Assembly: GCF_030505195.1 (NCBI RefSeq)
Contig: NZ_CP129672.1
Coordinates: 3,940,501-4,004,500, forward strand
Length of the DNA: 64,000 bases
Origin: Comamonas testosteroni
Lineage (GTDB): Bacteria; Pseudomonadota; Gammaproteobacteria; Burkholderiales; Burkholderiaceae_C
Direction: 5' to 3'
The position numbers were made by a program, and so were the translations under genes. Below the pieces are notes generated by a model, which saw nothing but the letters and a program-made list of their open reading frames with translations, ran no database searches and was not told the origin of the DNA. Position 1 is the first letter of the stretch; the number at the start of each line of letters is the position of its first letter. This document shows, piece by piece, positions 9,693-19,708 of the stretch.

Positions 9693-10943
9693 ATGGCCGA
9701 CAGCAATACCGAACAGAACCCGGACATCGACTTCCCGCTGGAGGGGGTGAAGGTACTCGATCTGTCCCGCGTCTTCGCCGGGCCGTTGTGCGGCATGGTG
9801 CTGGCCGACTTCGGTGCCGAGGTGGTCAAGGTCGAGCACCCGGGCCGCGGCGACGACACGCGTGACTGGGGCATGCGCATCGGCAAGACCGAGACCACCT
9901 ACTACAACAGCATGAACCGCAACAAGCGGTCCATCACGCTGGATCTGCAAACGCCCGAGGGCGTGAAGATCCTCCATGAACTGCTGCCCCAGTTCGATGT
10001 GCTCATCCACAACTTCAAGACCGGCGGCGCCGAGAAGCTGGGCCTGGGCTACGAGCAGCTCAAGGCCATCAAGCCCGATCTGATCTATTGCGCCGTGGCT
10101 GGCTACGACAGCAGCGGCCCCGAGGCCAAGCGCCCCGGCTACGATCTGGTGATCCAGGGCGAGGCGGGCCTGATGGCGCTCAACGGCGAGGCAGGCATGC
10201 CGCCGCTCAAATTCGGCGTGGCCGTGGTGGATCTGGTGACTGGCATGTATGCGGCCCAGGCCGTGCTGGCCGCCTTGTTCCGCCGCGAGCGCACGGGCAA
10301 GGGCCGGCTCATCGAGATGGCGCTGTACGACAGCGGCATCATGGTCACCGGCTACTACGGGCTGGACGCCATGCAGCTGGGCCACGACCCCGAGCGCTAC
10401 GGCAACGCCCACCCCTCCATCGTGCCCTACGGCATGTACGAGGCCGCCGACGGCCCGCTGATCATTGCCGTGGGCAACAACAGCCAGTTCGACAAGTTCT
10501 GCCGCCAGGTCATCCTGCGTCCCGACATCGTCGAGGACCAGCGCTTCTCCACCAACGTCAACCGTGCCAGGAACCGCCAGGAGCTCAGTCCCATGCTTAA
10601 GGAGCTGATTGGCAGCTTCCCGCGCGATCTGCTGCTCGAGCGCCTGACGGCCGCCGGCATTCCCTGCGGCCGCGTGGCCGGTCTGCACGAGGCCCTGACC
10701 AGCGAGCGCACGCGCCGCAGCGGCCTGCTGCGCGACATGCCCCATCCCGTGGCCGGCACCACGCCCGTGTTCGCGCCGCCCTACCGCCTGGACGGCCAGC
10801 GTCTGCCCATCCGCCATGCGCCGCCCACGCTGGGCGAGGGCACGCGCGAGGTGCTGCACCGGCTGCTCAGCATGAGCGACGAGCAGTTGCAGCAGCTGCA
10901 GTCCAAGGGCGTGCTGACCCTGCCCGAGCCCCCCGCGCAATAG
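9693..10943 (+). CDS. Class III CoA-transferase (CaiB/BaiF family)
   Basis: 416 residues, with the family start KVLDLSRVFAGPLCGMVLADFGAEVVKVEHP and a conserved aspartate near residue 151 in RPGYDLVIQGEAG, at the place of the catalytic Asp of formyl-CoA transferase. It would activate a carboxylic acid by moving CoA from a donor acyl-CoA. The ribosome binding site is AAGGAGACAAGGCTC. With the AMP-dependent ligase at 17350 the array encodes two alternative activation steps. Confidence 0.92.
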   Translation: MADSNTEQNPDIDFPLEGVKVLDLSRVFAGPLCGMVLADFGAEVVKVEHPGRGDDTRDWGMRIGKTETTYYNSMNRNKRSITLDLQTPEGVKILHELLPQFDVLIHNFKTGGAEKLGLGYEQLKAIKPDLIYCAVAGYDSSGPEAKRPGYDLVIQGEAGLMALNGEAGMPPLKFGVAVVDLVTGMYAAQAVLAALFRRERTGKGRLIEMALYDSGIMVTGYYGLDAMQLGHDPERYGNAHPSIVPYGMYEAADGPLIIAVGNNSQFDKFCRQVILRPDIVEDQRFSTNVNRARNRQELSPMLKELIGSFPRDLLLERLTAAGIPCGRVAGLHEALTSERTRRSGLLRDMPHPVAGTTPVFAPPYRLDGQRLPIRHAPPTLGEGTREVLHRLLSMSDEQLQQLQSKGVLTLPEPPAQ

Positions 10944-11068
10944 GGATAAGAGGACCGATCACGCGACTGATTCCACGGGGGCCATTGATGCCCGGCCCCC
11001 AGCCCCGCCAGGTTTGCATGCCGCACCAAGACGGCACCCATAGACAGCAATACCCAGGAGACAAAACC

Positions 11069-12085
11069 ATGAGCAATCAAGTCACACGCCGCGACATTCT
11101 TCAAGGGCTGGCCGCCATCGGCGGCGGCAGTCTGCTGACCACGGGCGCGGGCAGCGCCTTGGCGCAGGCCGGCAAGCCGGCATGGCCCAGCAAGCCCATC
11201 CGCGTGGTCGTTCCCTTCAACGCAGGGGGCGCCACCGACATCATGGCGCGCACCATCGGCGAGGTGCTGGCCAAGCGCCTGGGCCAGCCCGTGGTGGTGG
11301 ACAACAAGGCCGGCGCCGCCGGCATCCTCGGCACCGAGGCCGTGGCCAAGGCAGCGCCCGACGGCCATACGCTGCTGCTGTCGCTCAGCACCTCGATGCT
11401 GATCAACCAGTTCCTCTACACCAAGCTGCCCTACAACCCGCAAAAGGACATCGCGCTGATCACCCAGGTCGCGGCGGCGCCCGTCACGCTGGTCGTCCAT
11501 CCCTCGGTGCCGGCCAACAACATGAAGGAGCTGCTGGCCTATGTGAAGGCGCACAAGGGCAAGCTGTCCTATGGCTCCTGGGGCGTGGGCTCGTACGCGC
11601 ATCTGGCCGGTGCCTACATGAGCAAGACCATGGACGCCGACATGAACCATGCGGCCTACAAGGGCGAGGCTCCCATGATCCAGGAGCTGATCGGCGGCCA
11701 GTTGCAGCTGTGCTTTTCCAGCGCGCTCAACACCAAGCCCTTCATCGACTCGGGCCGCCTCAAGGCCATCGGCGTCACGGGCAAGGAACGCATGGAAATC
11801 CTGCCCAAGCTGCCGACCATCTTCGAGCAGGGCGTCACCGACGATGCCTATTCGATCTACGGCTGGGTGGCCATGGGCGCGCCCGCAGGCGTGCCCAAGG
11901 AGGTCGTGGACCAGCTCTACGGCCACCTGCGCGAGATCATCAAGGACCCCAAGGTGCTGGAGCGCATCACGGGCGCCGGCTTCATTCCCATGATGAACAG
12001 CCCCCAGGCCTTTCGCGACAACTATCAGCGCGATATGCCGGTCTGGAAGGCGCTGGTCGAGCAAGCTGGCGCGAAACTGGATTGA
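11069..12085 (+). CDS. Bug/TctC family periplasmic solute-binding protein 1
   Basis: 338 residues from the ATG at 11069 (MSNQVTRRDILQ), which has CAGGAGACAAAACC upstream. An N-terminal twin-arginine-like RRDILQGLAAIGGG signal ends near ALAQA. The mature part begins with the Bug pattern WPSKPIRVVVPFNAGGATDIMAR and has DNKAGAAGILG and APDGHTLL. These proteins bind carboxylates for tripartite tricarboxylate transporters or act as sensors. No TctA/TctB membrane genes are nearby. Confidence 0.9.
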   Translation: MSNQVTRRDILQGLAAIGGGSLLTTGAGSALAQAGKPAWPSKPIRVVVPFNAGGATDIMARTIGEVLAKRLGQPVVVDNKAGAAGILGTEAVAKAAPDGHTLLLSLSTSMLINQFLYTKLPYNPQKDIALITQVAAAPVTLVVHPSVPANNMKELLAYVKAHKGKLSYGSWGVGSYAHLAGAYMSKTMDADMNHAAYKGEAPMIQELIGGQLQLCFSSALNTKPFIDSGRLKAIGVTGKERMEILPKLPTIFEQGVTDDAYSIYGWVAMGAPAGVPKEVVDQLYGHLREIIKDPKVLERITGAGFIPMMNSPQAFRDNYQRDMPVWKALVEQAGAKLD

Positions 12086-12086
12086 A

Positions 12087-12178
12087 CCCCCTGAGACGCT
12101 TCGCGCCTTCCCCCTTGAGGGGGACGACACCCTCGCTGCGAGGCGGCTCTTGCTCGGTGTCCCGCGCTTGCGCCGCGA
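12087..12178 (+). repeat. Intergenic repeat, copy 4
   Basis: CCCCCTGAGACGCTTCGCG, CCTTCCCCCTTGAGGGGGAC, GACACCCTCGCTGCGAGGC, then CTTGCTCGGTGTCCCGCGC. It starts directly after the stop of the first Bug gene. Confidence 0.8.
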
Positions 12179-12297
12179 CAGTTTCATAGGTTGCGGGTGG
12201 CGCGCAGCGCCATGGATCACTGAGATGACCTATTTTTCCGGCCCGCGGTAGCGGGCCGCCACCGACGACTGCTGAGACAGCTTTGAGAGGAGACTTC

Positions 12298-13311
12298 ATG
12301 CACACGCGCAATCCCGCATCCCCGGCACGCCCTACGCGGCGCAGCGTTCTGGCACTGGCCGCAGCGCCGCTGCTGGCCGGCATGGCCGGCGGCGCGCTGG
12401 CCGAGACCGACTGGCCAGCCAAGATGCTGCGCCTGGTCGTTCCCTTCCCTGCGGGCGGCCCGACCGACACGGCATCGCGCATCGTGGGCCAGAAACTGGG
12501 CGAGCGTCTCAAGCAGACCGTGGTCGTGGAAAACCGCCCCGGCGCATCGGGCTCCATCGCGGCCGTGCAGGTCGCCAAGAGTCCGGCCGACGGCTACACG
12601 CTGATGATGCTGGCCACGCCCACGCTGCTGGCGCCGCACCTGTACAAGAAGGCCGGCTATGACACCGTCAAGGATTTCGCGCCCGTGGCCACGGTCTATG
12701 ACCTGCCCATCGTCATCGTGGTCAACCCTGCGCTGCTGCCCGATGTCACCGACCTCAAGAGCCTGATCGCCCACGCCAAGGCCCAGAAGTCCCCGCTCAA
12801 CTACACCAGCTCGGGTGCCGGCAGCTTCGGCCATCTGAGCATGGAGATGCTCAAGCAGATGGCCGGCTTCGACATGCAGCACGTGCCCTACAAGGGCGGC
12901 GTGCCCGCCATCACCGACACCATCGGCGGCCAGGTGCCCATCATGTATGCCGACCTCGTGGCTGCGCTGCCCCATATCCAGGTCGGCAAGCTGCGCGCCA
13001 TCGCCGTGGGATCGCCCCAGCGCGTGAGCATGCTTCCCGACACGAAGACGATCGCCGAACAAGGCATCAAGGGCTATGACGCCGTCTCCTGGGGCGGCCT
13101 GCTCGCGCCCAAGGGAACGCCCAAGGCCGTGGTCGAGCGCATCGCCTCGGAAGTCCAGCAGATACTGGCTGACAAGGACATCCAGAGCAAGCTGCTTCAC
13201 GCGGGCGCCATCGCCAACTTCCAGAATCCCGCCCAGCTGGGTCAGCGCATTCAGCAGGACTACACGCGCTGGGGCCAGCTGATCCGCGACAAGGGCATTG
13301 CAGCGGAGTGA
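12298..13311 (+). CDS. Bug/TctC family periplasmic solute-binding protein 2
   Basis: 337 residues from the ATG at 12298 with TTGAGAGGAGACTTC upstream. The signal region TRRSVLALAAAPLLAGMAGG is followed by the Bug pattern RLVVPFPAGGPTDTASR, ENRPGASGSIAA and SPADGYTLM. Two different Bug genes in tandem suggest two related ligands or diverged copies. It ends 7 bases before the flavoprotein start, so they are probably co-translated. Confidence 0.9.
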   Translation: MHTRNPASPARPTRRSVLALAAAPLLAGMAGGALAETDWPAKMLRLVVPFPAGGPTDTASRIVGQKLGERLKQTVVVENRPGASGSIAAVQVAKSPADGYTLMMLATPTLLAPHLYKKAGYDTVKDFAPVATVYDLPIVIVVNPALLPDVTDLKSLIAHAKAQKSPLNYTSSGAGSFGHLSMEMLKQMAGFDMQHVPYKGGVPAITDTIGGQVPIMYADLVAALPHIQVGKLRAIAVGSPQRVSMLPDTKTIAEQGIKGYDAVSWGGLLAPKGTPKAVVERIASEVQQILADKDIQSKLLHAGAIANFQNPAQLGQRIQQDYTRWGQLIRDKGIAAE

Positions 13312-13318
13312 CAACGAC

Positions 13319-14293
13319 ATGAAGACACGCATCACCGAACTCTTTGGCATAGCGCACCCCATCATCCAGGGCGGCATGCACCATGTGGGCCTGGCCGAGC
13401 TGGCCGCAGCCGTCTCCAACGCGGGCGGCCTGGGGCTGATCACGGGCCTGACCCAGCGCACGCCCGAGCTGCTGGCGCGCGAGATCGCGCGCTGCCGCGA
13501 GATGACGGACAAGCCCTTTGGCGTGAACCTGACGTTTCTGCCCTCGGTCAACCCGCCCGACTACCCGGGCTATGTCAAGGCCATCATCGAAGGCGGCGTC
13601 AAGGTGGTGGAGACGGCCGGCAACAACCCGCAGAAATGGCTGCCCGCGCTCAAGGAAGCCGGCATCAAGGTGATCCACAAGTGCACCTCGGTGCGCCATG
13701 CGCTCAAGGCCGAGGCCATCGGCTGCGATGCCATCAGCGTGGACGGCTTCGAATGCGGCGGCCATCCGGGCGAGGACGACATCCCCAACTTCATCCTGCT
13801 GCCGCGCGCGGCCGAAGAGCTGAAGATTCCTTTTGTCGCCTCGGGCGGCATGGCCGACGGCCGCTCCCTGGTGGCCGCGCTGGCGCTGGGTGCCGAAGGC
13901 ATCAACATGGGCACGCGCTTCATTGCCACCCAGGAAGCGCCCGTGCACGACAAGGTCAAGCAGGCCATCGTGGCGGCCAGCGAGCTGGACACGCGCCTGG
14001 TCATGCGCCCGCTGCGCAACACCGAGCGCGTGCTGATCAACTCCGCCACCGAGCGCCTGCTGCAAAAGGAGCGCGAGCTGGGCGCGGCCATCACCTTTGC
14101 CGACATCGCCCCCGAAGTGGCCGGCGTCTATCCGCGCATCATGCACGACGGCGACATGGACGCAGGCGTCTGGTCCTGCGGCATGGTCGCGGGCCTGATC
14201 CACGACGTGCCCACGGTTGCGCAGCTGATCGCCGGCATCATGGACCAGGCCCATGCACTGATCAACGAGCGGCTCGCGGGCCTGGCCCGCTAA
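13319..14293 (+). CDS. Nitronate monooxygenase-like / 2-nitropropane dioxygenase family flavoprotein
   Basis: 324 residues from the ATG at 13319 (MKTRITELFGI). Family marks are HPIIQGGMHHVGLAELAAAV at the N-terminus, SVDGFECGGHPGEDD in the middle and FVASGGMADGRSLVAAL with GINMGTRF for FMN phosphate binding. In acyl-CoA clusters such proteins are sometimes enoyl reductases or oxidases instead of true nitronate enzymes, so the reaction is uncertain. Position between a Bug gene and etfB places it in the same transcript. Confidence 0.85.
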   Translation: MKTRITELFGIAHPIIQGGMHHVGLAELAAAVSNAGGLGLITGLTQRTPELLAREIARCREMTDKPFGVNLTFLPSVNPPDYPGYVKAIIEGGVKVVETAGNNPQKWLPALKEAGIKVIHKCTSVRHALKAEAIGCDAISVDGFECGGHPGEDDIPNFILLPRAAEELKIPFVASGGMADGRSLVAALALGAEGINMGTRFIATQEAPVHDKVKQAIVAASELDTRLVMRPLRNTERVLINSATERLLQKERELGAAITFADIAPEVAGVYPRIMHDGDMDAGVWSCGMVAGLIHDVPTVAQLIAGIMDQAHALINERLAGLAR

Positions 14294-14329
14294 GCCTTTC
14301 ACTCTTCAAAACCAGGAAAGAGCTTTCTC

Positions 14330-15079
14330 ATGAAAATCCTTGTACCCGTCAAACGTGTCGTGGACTACAACGTCAAGGTCCGCGTGAAGTCGGACGGCAC
14401 GGGTGTGGACATCGCCAACGTCAAGATGAGCATGAACCCCTTTGACGAAATCGCCGTCGAAGAAGCCGTGCGCCTGAAGGAAAAAGGCGTGGTGACTGAA
14501 GTCATCGCCGTCTCCTGCGGCGTGGCCCAGTGCCAGGAAACCCTGCGCACGGCCATGGCCATCGGTGCCGATCGCGGCATCCTGGTCGAGACCGATGTCG
14601 AGCTGCAGCCCCTGGCCGTGGCCAAGCTGCTCAAGGCCCTGGTGGACAAGGAGCAACCGGGTCTGGTCATCTGCGGCAAGCAGGCCATCGACGACGATGC
14701 CAACCAGACCGGCCAGATGCTGGCGGCCCTGGCCGACCTGCCCCAGGCCACTTTCGCCTCCAAGGTCGAAGTCGCTGGCGACAAGGTGAATGTGACCCGT
14801 GAAGTCGACGGCGGCCTGGAAACCGTGGCCCTGTCCACGCCCGCCGTCATCACCACCGACCTGCGCCTGAACGAGCCCCGCTACGTCACCTTGCCCAACA
14901 TCATGAAGGCCAAGAAAAAGCAGCTGGACACCTTCAAGCCCGAAGACCTGGGTGTGGACGTGACGCCTCGCCTGAAGACCGTGAAGGTCTCCGAGCCTGC
15001 CAAGCGCGGCGCCGGCGTCAAGGTGGCTGATGTGGCCGCCCTGGTCGACAAGCTCAAGAACGAAGCGAAAGTCATCTAA
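14330..15079 (+). CDS. etfB: Electron transfer flavoprotein beta subunit
   Basis: 249 residues, standard for EtfB. It opens [20 protein letters not shown] and contains the beta-subunit signature region [20 protein letters not shown] and the [18 protein letters not shown] stretch near residue 185-205. With EtfA it accepts electrons from the two acyl-CoA dehydrogenases and passes them to ETF-quinone oxidoreductase. It has an AGGAAAGAGCTTTCTC leader. A dedicated ETF inside a catabolic array implies high flux or a specific partner. Confidence 0.95.
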   Translation: MKILVPVKRVVDYNVKVRVKSDGTGVDIANVKMSMNPFDEIAVEEAVRLKEKGVVTEVIAVSCGVAQCQETLRTAMAIGADRGILVETDVELQPLAVAKLLKALVDKEQPGLVICGKQAIDDDANQTGQMLAALADLPQATFASKVEVAGDKVNVTREVDGGLETVALSTPAVITTDLRLNEPRYVTLPNIMKAKKKQLDTFKPEDLGVDVTPRLKTVKVSEPAKRGAGVKVADVAALVDKLKNEAKVI

Positions 15080-15081
15080 GG

Positions 15082-15168
15082 CCCCCTGAGCCGCTTCGCG
15101 TCATCCCCCGCAGGGGGACACCCCTCGGTGCGGGGCGGCCCTTCCTCGGTGTCCCGCGCTTGAGCCGC
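15082..15168 (+). repeat. Intergenic repeat, copy 5 (between etfB and etfA)
   Basis: CCCCCTGAGCCGCTTCGCG, TCATCCCCCGCAGGGGGAC, CCCTCGGTGCGGGGCGG, then CTTCCTCGGTGTCCCGCGC. It sits inside the etfBA pair, so it must be compatible with read-through or with a separate etfA promoter. Confidence 0.8.
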
Positions 15169-15231
15169 GCCAGATTGGCCGACTGCGGGTGATGCAGGCA
15201 CCATGAAAAATTCTAGAGAAAGACGACTGAA

Positions 15232-16164
15232 ATGACCTCTCTCGTTATTGCAGAACACGACAACGCGTCGATCAAGACCGCGACCCTGAACACCGTGACG
15301 GCTGCCAAGGCCTGCGGCGGTGATGTGCATGTGCTGGTCGTTGGCGAAGGTGCAGCCGCTGCAGCAGCCGCTGCCGCCCAGATCGCCGGAGTCTCCAAGG
15401 TCATCCATGCCGACGGCGCCAGCCTCAAGGACGGCCTGGCCGAGAACGTCGCCGCCCAGGTGCTGAGCATTGCGGGCAACTACAGCCACATCCTGTTCCC
15501 CTCGACCGCCTCGGGCAAGAACGTGGCACCCCGCGTGGCCGCCAAGCTGGACGTGGCCCAGATCAGCGACATCACCAAGGTCGACTCGGCCGACACCTTC
15601 GAGCGTCCCATCTACGCGGGCAACGCCATTGCTACCGTGCAGTCCGCCGATGCCGTCAAGGTCATCACCGTGCGTACCACGGGCTTTGACGCAGCAGCTG
15701 CCACTGGCGGCTCGGCGGCGGTGGAAACGGCGGCAGCCGTGGCCGACAACGGCAAGAGCGCCTTTGTGGGCCGTGAAGTGACCAAGAGCGAGCGTCCCGA
15801 GCTGACGGCCGCCAAGATCATCGTTTCCGGCGGTCGCGCGCTGGGCTCGGCCGAGAAGTTCCAGGAAGTCATGTCGCCGCTGGCCGACAAGCTGGGAGCC
15901 GCCATCGGCGCGTCGCGCGCTGCGGTGGACGCGGGCTATGCGCCCAACGACCTGCAGGTGGGCCAGACGGGCAAGATCGTGGCGCCCCAGCTGTACATTG
16001 CCTGCGGCATCTCGGGTGCGATCCAGCATCTGGCGGGCATGAAGGACTCGAAGGTGATCGTGGCGATCAACAAGGACCCGGAGGCACCGATCTTCTCGGT
16101 GGCCGATTACGGTCTGGAAGCCGATCTGTTCCAGGCAGTGCCGGAGCTGGTGAAGACGAGCTAA
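15232..16164 (+). CDS. etfA: Electron transfer flavoprotein alpha subunit
   Basis: 310 residues. The C-terminal FAD domain is intact: [13 protein letters not shown] (~residue 200), [36 protein letters not shown] and [20 protein letters not shown], which is the EtfA signature. It pairs with the beta subunit 152 bases upstream. The alanine-rich stretch near residue 40 (AAAAAAAAQ) is common in EtfA of this group. Confidence 0.95.
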   Translation: MTSLVIAEHDNASIKTATLNTVTAAKACGGDVHVLVVGEGAAAAAAAAAQIAGVSKVIHADGASLKDGLAENVAAQVLSIAGNYSHILFPSTASGKNVAPRVAAKLDVAQISDITKVDSADTFERPIYAGNAIATVQSADAVKVITVRTTGFDAAAATGGSAAVETAAAVADNGKSAFVGREVTKSERPELTAAKIIVSGGRALGSAEKFQEVMSPLADKLGAAIGASRAAVDAGYAPNDLQVGQTGKIVAPQLYIACGISGAIQHLAGMKDSKVIVAINKDPEAPIFSVADYGLEADLFQAVPELVKTS

Positions 16165-16275
16165 GCGTTGCCATCGCAATGCGCGGCCCGGACCACGGTG
16201 TCCGGGCCCTGGCCAGAGCGGCACACAAGGTATGTGCCCCGGCCCCACCAGGTTCAGAGATTCAGGAGACAAGAC

Positions 16276-17262
16276 ATGCAGATTTCCCTTGACCGCCGCA
16301 GCCTGGTACTTGCCACGGCCGCCTTTGTGACTGCCGCTGGCACCGGCGCATCAGCCTGGGCACAGTCCGGCGACTATCCTGCGCGGCCGATCACGCTGAT
16401 CGTGCCGTTCCCGGCCGGCGGCCCCACAGATCGCCATATGCGCACGCTGGCCGATATTGCGGGCAAGCAGCTGGGCCAGCCCATCATCGTCGAGAACAAG
16501 CCCGGCGCGGGCGGCACGCTGGGCCCTGGCGCCATGGCGCGCACCGCCAAGCCCGACGGCTACACCATCACCCAGTTCCCCATGTCCATGCTGCGCATGG
16601 CGCATATGCAAAAGACCGCCTGGAACCCGATCACGGACTTTACCTACATCATCGGCGTCTCGGGCTATACCTTCGGTTTCACGGTGCGCTCGGACTCTCC
16701 CTACAAGAGCTTCAACGAGTACATCGCCGCCGCACGCAAGAGCCCCGGCAAGATCGAATACGGCTCCACCGGCATCGGTTCCTCGCCGCATCTGCTGATG
16801 GAGGAGCTGGCCGAGAACGCCAAGGTCACTCTCAATCATGTGCCTTTCAAGGGCAACGCCGACCTGCAGCAGGCCCTGCTGGGCGGTCATGTGGCCGCGC
16901 AAAGCGATGCTTCGGGCTGGGACACCTATGTGAATGGCGGTCAGATGCGCCTGCTCATGACCTTCGGTGAAAAGCGCACCCAGCGCTGGCCGGACGTGCC
17001 CACGGCCAAGGAGCTGGGCTATGGCGTGGTCTCCACTTCGCCCTACGGTCTGGCCGGCCCCAAGGGCATGGACCCGGCCGTGGTGCGCAAGCTGCACGAT
17101 GCTTTCAAGAAGGCCATGGACGATCCGCGCCATGTCGAGGTGCTCAGGCAGCTCAACCAGGACGCCTGGTACCGCTCGGGCGCCGACTATGCACAATGGG
17201 CCCGGGATGCGTTTGCCAAGGACAAGATATTGATAGACCGCCTGGGTCTGGCTGCCAAATAA
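16276..17262 (+). CDS. Bug/TctC family periplasmic solute-binding protein 3
   Basis: 328 residues from the ATG at 16276 (MQISLDRRSLVL), with TTCAGGAGACAAGAC upstream; an earlier in-frame ATG at 16168 is rejected. Signal peptide to about SAWAQS, then YPARPITLIVPFPAGGPTDRH, VENKPGAGGTLGPG and KPDGYTITQFP. The ligand is unknown. It separates the ETF genes from the CoA ligase and is on the same strand throughout. Confidence 0.9.
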   Translation: MQISLDRRSLVLATAAFVTAAGTGASAWAQSGDYPARPITLIVPFPAGGPTDRHMRTLADIAGKQLGQPIIVENKPGAGGTLGPGAMARTAKPDGYTITQFPMSMLRMAHMQKTAWNPITDFTYIIGVSGYTFGFTVRSDSPYKSFNEYIAAARKSPGKIEYGSTGIGSSPHLLMEELAENAKVTLNHVPFKGNADLQQALLGGHVAAQSDASGWDTYVNGGQMRLLMTFGEKRTQRWPDVPTAKELGYGVVSTSPYGLAGPKGMDPAVVRKLHDAFKKAMDDPRHVEVLRQLNQDAWYRSGADYAQWARDAFAKDKILIDRLGLAAK

Positions 17263-17349
17263 GCCACCGTCTGCCCAAGCGCCTGCAGGGCCGGGTGCTC
17301 ACAGGCGCAGCCCGCTTGCATTTCCTGAAATTCCTGAATCGGAGCCTTC

Positions 17350-18894
17350 ATGACTGTCTGCCTGCCTTCTCCCGATACCCCCTTCACCACGCTGGCCGAG
17401 CTGATCCGCAGCCACGCGCGCCAGCAGCCCGACCATGTCGCGCTGCGCGACGACCAGCAGACCCTGAGCTATGCCCAGCTTGACGCCCTCATGGACCGCG
17501 TGGCCGCAGCCTTGCAGCAGGGCGGCGTGCAGCCCGGTCAGGCCATCGCCATCTGCGCGCTGAATTCCGTGCGCTATGCCGTGCTGTTTCTCGGAGCCTT
17601 GCGCGCGGGCGTGGTGGTCGCGCCACTGGCGCCATCCTCCACGGCCGAGAGCCTGGCTTGCATGTTGCGCGATGCCCAGGCGCGCCATCTGTTCCTCGAC
17701 AAGGTGGCCCAGGACCTGGTGCCCGCCGACACCGGACTGCAATGCATTTCGCTCGACGGCGTGGCTGCGGGCAGAGCCTTCGAGGACTGGCTCGCGCCCG
17801 AGGGTTCGCAGCCCGCGCCCGTGAGCGTGGAGCCCGAGGCACCGTTCAACATCATCTATTCCTCTGGCACCACGGGCACGCCCAAGGGCATCGTGCAGTC
17901 GCACGGCATGCGCTGGACCCATATCAACCGGGGAGGAGTCTACGGCTACGGCCCCGAGGGAACGACGCTGCTGGCCACGCCGCTGTACTCCAACACCACG
18001 CTGGTGGTGTTCTTTCCCACGCTGGGCAGCGGCGGTTGCGTGGTGCTCATGCCCAAATTCGATGCGGCCCGCTACCTGCAACTGGCCCAGCAGCACCGCG
18101 TCACCCACACCATGCTGGTGCCCGTGCAGTACCAGCGCATCATGGCGCTGCCTCAGTTCGGCGAGCATGACCTGTCGAGCTTTCAGGCCAAGTTCTGCAC
18201 CAGCGCACCGTTTCGTGCCGAGCTCAAGGCCGATGTGGTGGCGCGCTGGCCCGGCAGCCTGACCGAGTTCTACGGCATGACCGAGGGCGGGGGCACCTGC
18301 ATTCTCGAAGCCCATCTGCACCCGGACAAGCTGCACACCGTGGGCAAGCCCGCCGAAGGCCATGACATCCGGCTCATCGACGAGGAGGGCAGCGAGGTCG
18401 CTCCCGGCGCGGACGGCGAGGTCGTGGGCCACTCGCCCAGCATGATGAGCGGCTACCACGGCCAGCCCGCCAAGACGCGCGAGGCCGAATGGTTCGATGC
18501 CACGGGAAAGCGCTTCATCCGCACGGGCGATGTGGGCCGCTTTGATGCCGACGGCTTCCTGACCCTGTTCGATCGCCGCAAGGACATGATCATCAGCGGC
18601 GGCTTCAACGTCTATCCCAGCGACCTGGAGGCCCAACTGCGTGCCCACCCTGCCGTGGACGACGTGGCCGTTGTCGGCGTTCCCTCCGATCAATGGGGCG
18701 AGACGCCCGTGGCCTATGTGGTGTCGCGCACGGGCCAGCCAGCCCGGCCCGAGGAAATCATGGGCTGGTACAACCAGCAAGCCGGCAAGACCCAGCGCCT
18801 GGCCGACCTGCGCTTCATCGCCGAGCTGCCGCGCAGTGCCATCGGCAAGGTGCTCAAGCGCGAGCTGCGCGATCAGTATGCGGCGGGGCGCTGA
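17350..18894 (+). CDS. AMP-dependent acyl-CoA synthetase/ligase
   Basis: 514 residues. Motifs in order: IIYSSGTTGTPKGIVQSH (~residue 170, P-loop-like A3), FYGMTEGGG (A5), FIRTGDVGRFDADGFLTLFDR (A7), DMIISGGFNVYPSDLEAQL (A8 hinge) and the C-terminal lysine in SAIGKVLKRELR (A10). It would activate a carboxylate with ATP and CoA. It has a GGAGCCTTC leader. The substrate pocket gives no clear aromatic or fatty acid assignment. Confidence 0.92.
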   Translation: MTVCLPSPDTPFTTLAELIRSHARQQPDHVALRDDQQTLSYAQLDALMDRVAAALQQGGVQPGQAIAICALNSVRYAVLFLGALRAGVVVAPLAPSSTAESLACMLRDAQARHLFLDKVAQDLVPADTGLQCISLDGVAAGRAFEDWLAPEGSQPAPVSVEPEAPFNIIYSSGTTGTPKGIVQSHGMRWTHINRGGVYGYGPEGTTLLATPLYSNTTLVVFFPTLGSGGCVVLMPKFDAARYLQLAQQHRVTHTMLVPVQYQRIMALPQFGEHDLSSFQAKFCTSAPFRAELKADVVARWPGSLTEFYGMTEGGGTCILEAHLHPDKLHTVGKPAEGHDIRLIDEEGSEVAPGADGEVVGHSPSMMSGYHGQPAKTREAEWFDATGKRFIRTGDVGRFDADGFLTLFDRRKDMIISGGFNVYPSDLEAQLRAHPAVDDVAVVGVPSDQWGETPVAYVVSRTGQPARPEEIMGWYNQQAGKTQRLADLRFIAELPRSAIGKVLKRELRDQYAAGR

Positions 18895-18936
18895 GCCTGT
18901 CTTCCATTTCACGATGTCCATCACGAGACAAATCCC

Positions 18937-19707
18937 ATGAGCCATGACACCACGATGTCCGAAGTCCGCCGTCAGGTGACGCCCGAGGAGTGGCAGACCC
19001 GCGTCGAGCTGGCTGCCGCCTACCGGCTGGTCGCCCACTTCGGCTGGGACGACTTGATCTTCACTCACATTTCGGCGCGCGTGCCGGGCCAGCCCGGCCA
19101 GTTCCTGATCAACCCCTACGGCATGCTGTTCGACGAGATCACCGCATCCAGCCTGGTCAAGGTCGATCACGAGGGCCAGCCGATGATGGAGACCGAGTAC
19201 GACGTCAACCCCGCAGGCTTCGTCATTCACAGCGCCATCCACGACGGCCGCCCCGAAGTGCAGTGCGTGCTGCACACGCACACCCGCTACGGCGTGGCCG
19301 TGTCGGCACAAAAGGAGGGCCTGCTGCCCATCTCGCAGCAGTCCATCTTCCCGCTGGTGCGCCTGGCCTACCACGACTACGAAGGCGTGGCCCTGCGCGA
19401 TGACGAGAAGCCGCGCCTTGTGGACGATCTGGGTGCCAGCAACTTCCTCATCCTGCGCAACCACGGCCTGCTGACCTGCGGGCGCAGCGTGGCCGAGGCC
19501 GTGCTGGCCATGTACACGCTGGAGTCGGCCTGCCGTATCCAGATCCTGGCCCAGTCGGGCGGCGGCGAGCTCACGCGCATCCCGCAGGCCATCATTGCCG
19601 ACGCGGTCAACCAGTCGCGCCAGGTCACCAAGGGCAAGGGCGCGGGCCTGGCCTGGCCGGGCCTGCTGCGCCGCCTGGATCGCATCGATCCTTCTTACAA
19701 GCAATAG
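18937..19707 (+). CDS. Class II aldolase/adducin domain protein
   Basis: 256 residues. Metal-binding histidines of the fold are visible in VLHTHTRYGVAVS (~residue 112) and LRNHGLLTCGRS (~175), with a FTHISARVPG segment near residue 42. Such proteins catalyse retro-aldol cleavage or decarboxylation of hydroxy acids; many members in catabolic clusters are uncharacterised. The start at 18937 follows CACGAGACAAATCCC; an internal ATG at 18955 is possible. It may act with the 2-hydroxyacid dehydrogenase downstream. Confidence 0.85.
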   Translation: MSHDTTMSEVRRQVTPEEWQTRVELAAAYRLVAHFGWDDLIFTHISARVPGQPGQFLINPYGMLFDEITASSLVKVDHEGQPMMETEYDVNPAGFVIHSAIHDGRPEVQCVLHTHTRYGVAVSAQKEGLLPISQQSIFPLVRLAYHDYEGVALRDDEKPRLVDDLGASNFLILRNHGLLTCGRSVAEAVLAMYTLESACRIQILAQSGGGELTRIPQAIIADAVNQSRQVTKGKGAGLAWPGLLRRLDRIDPSYKQ

Positions 19708-19708
19708 C

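Noticed and set aside
8859..10940. 693-codon minus-strand frame opposite the hydratase and CoA-transferase
   Set aside because: Antisense shadow of two intact enzymes with clear motifs on the + strand.
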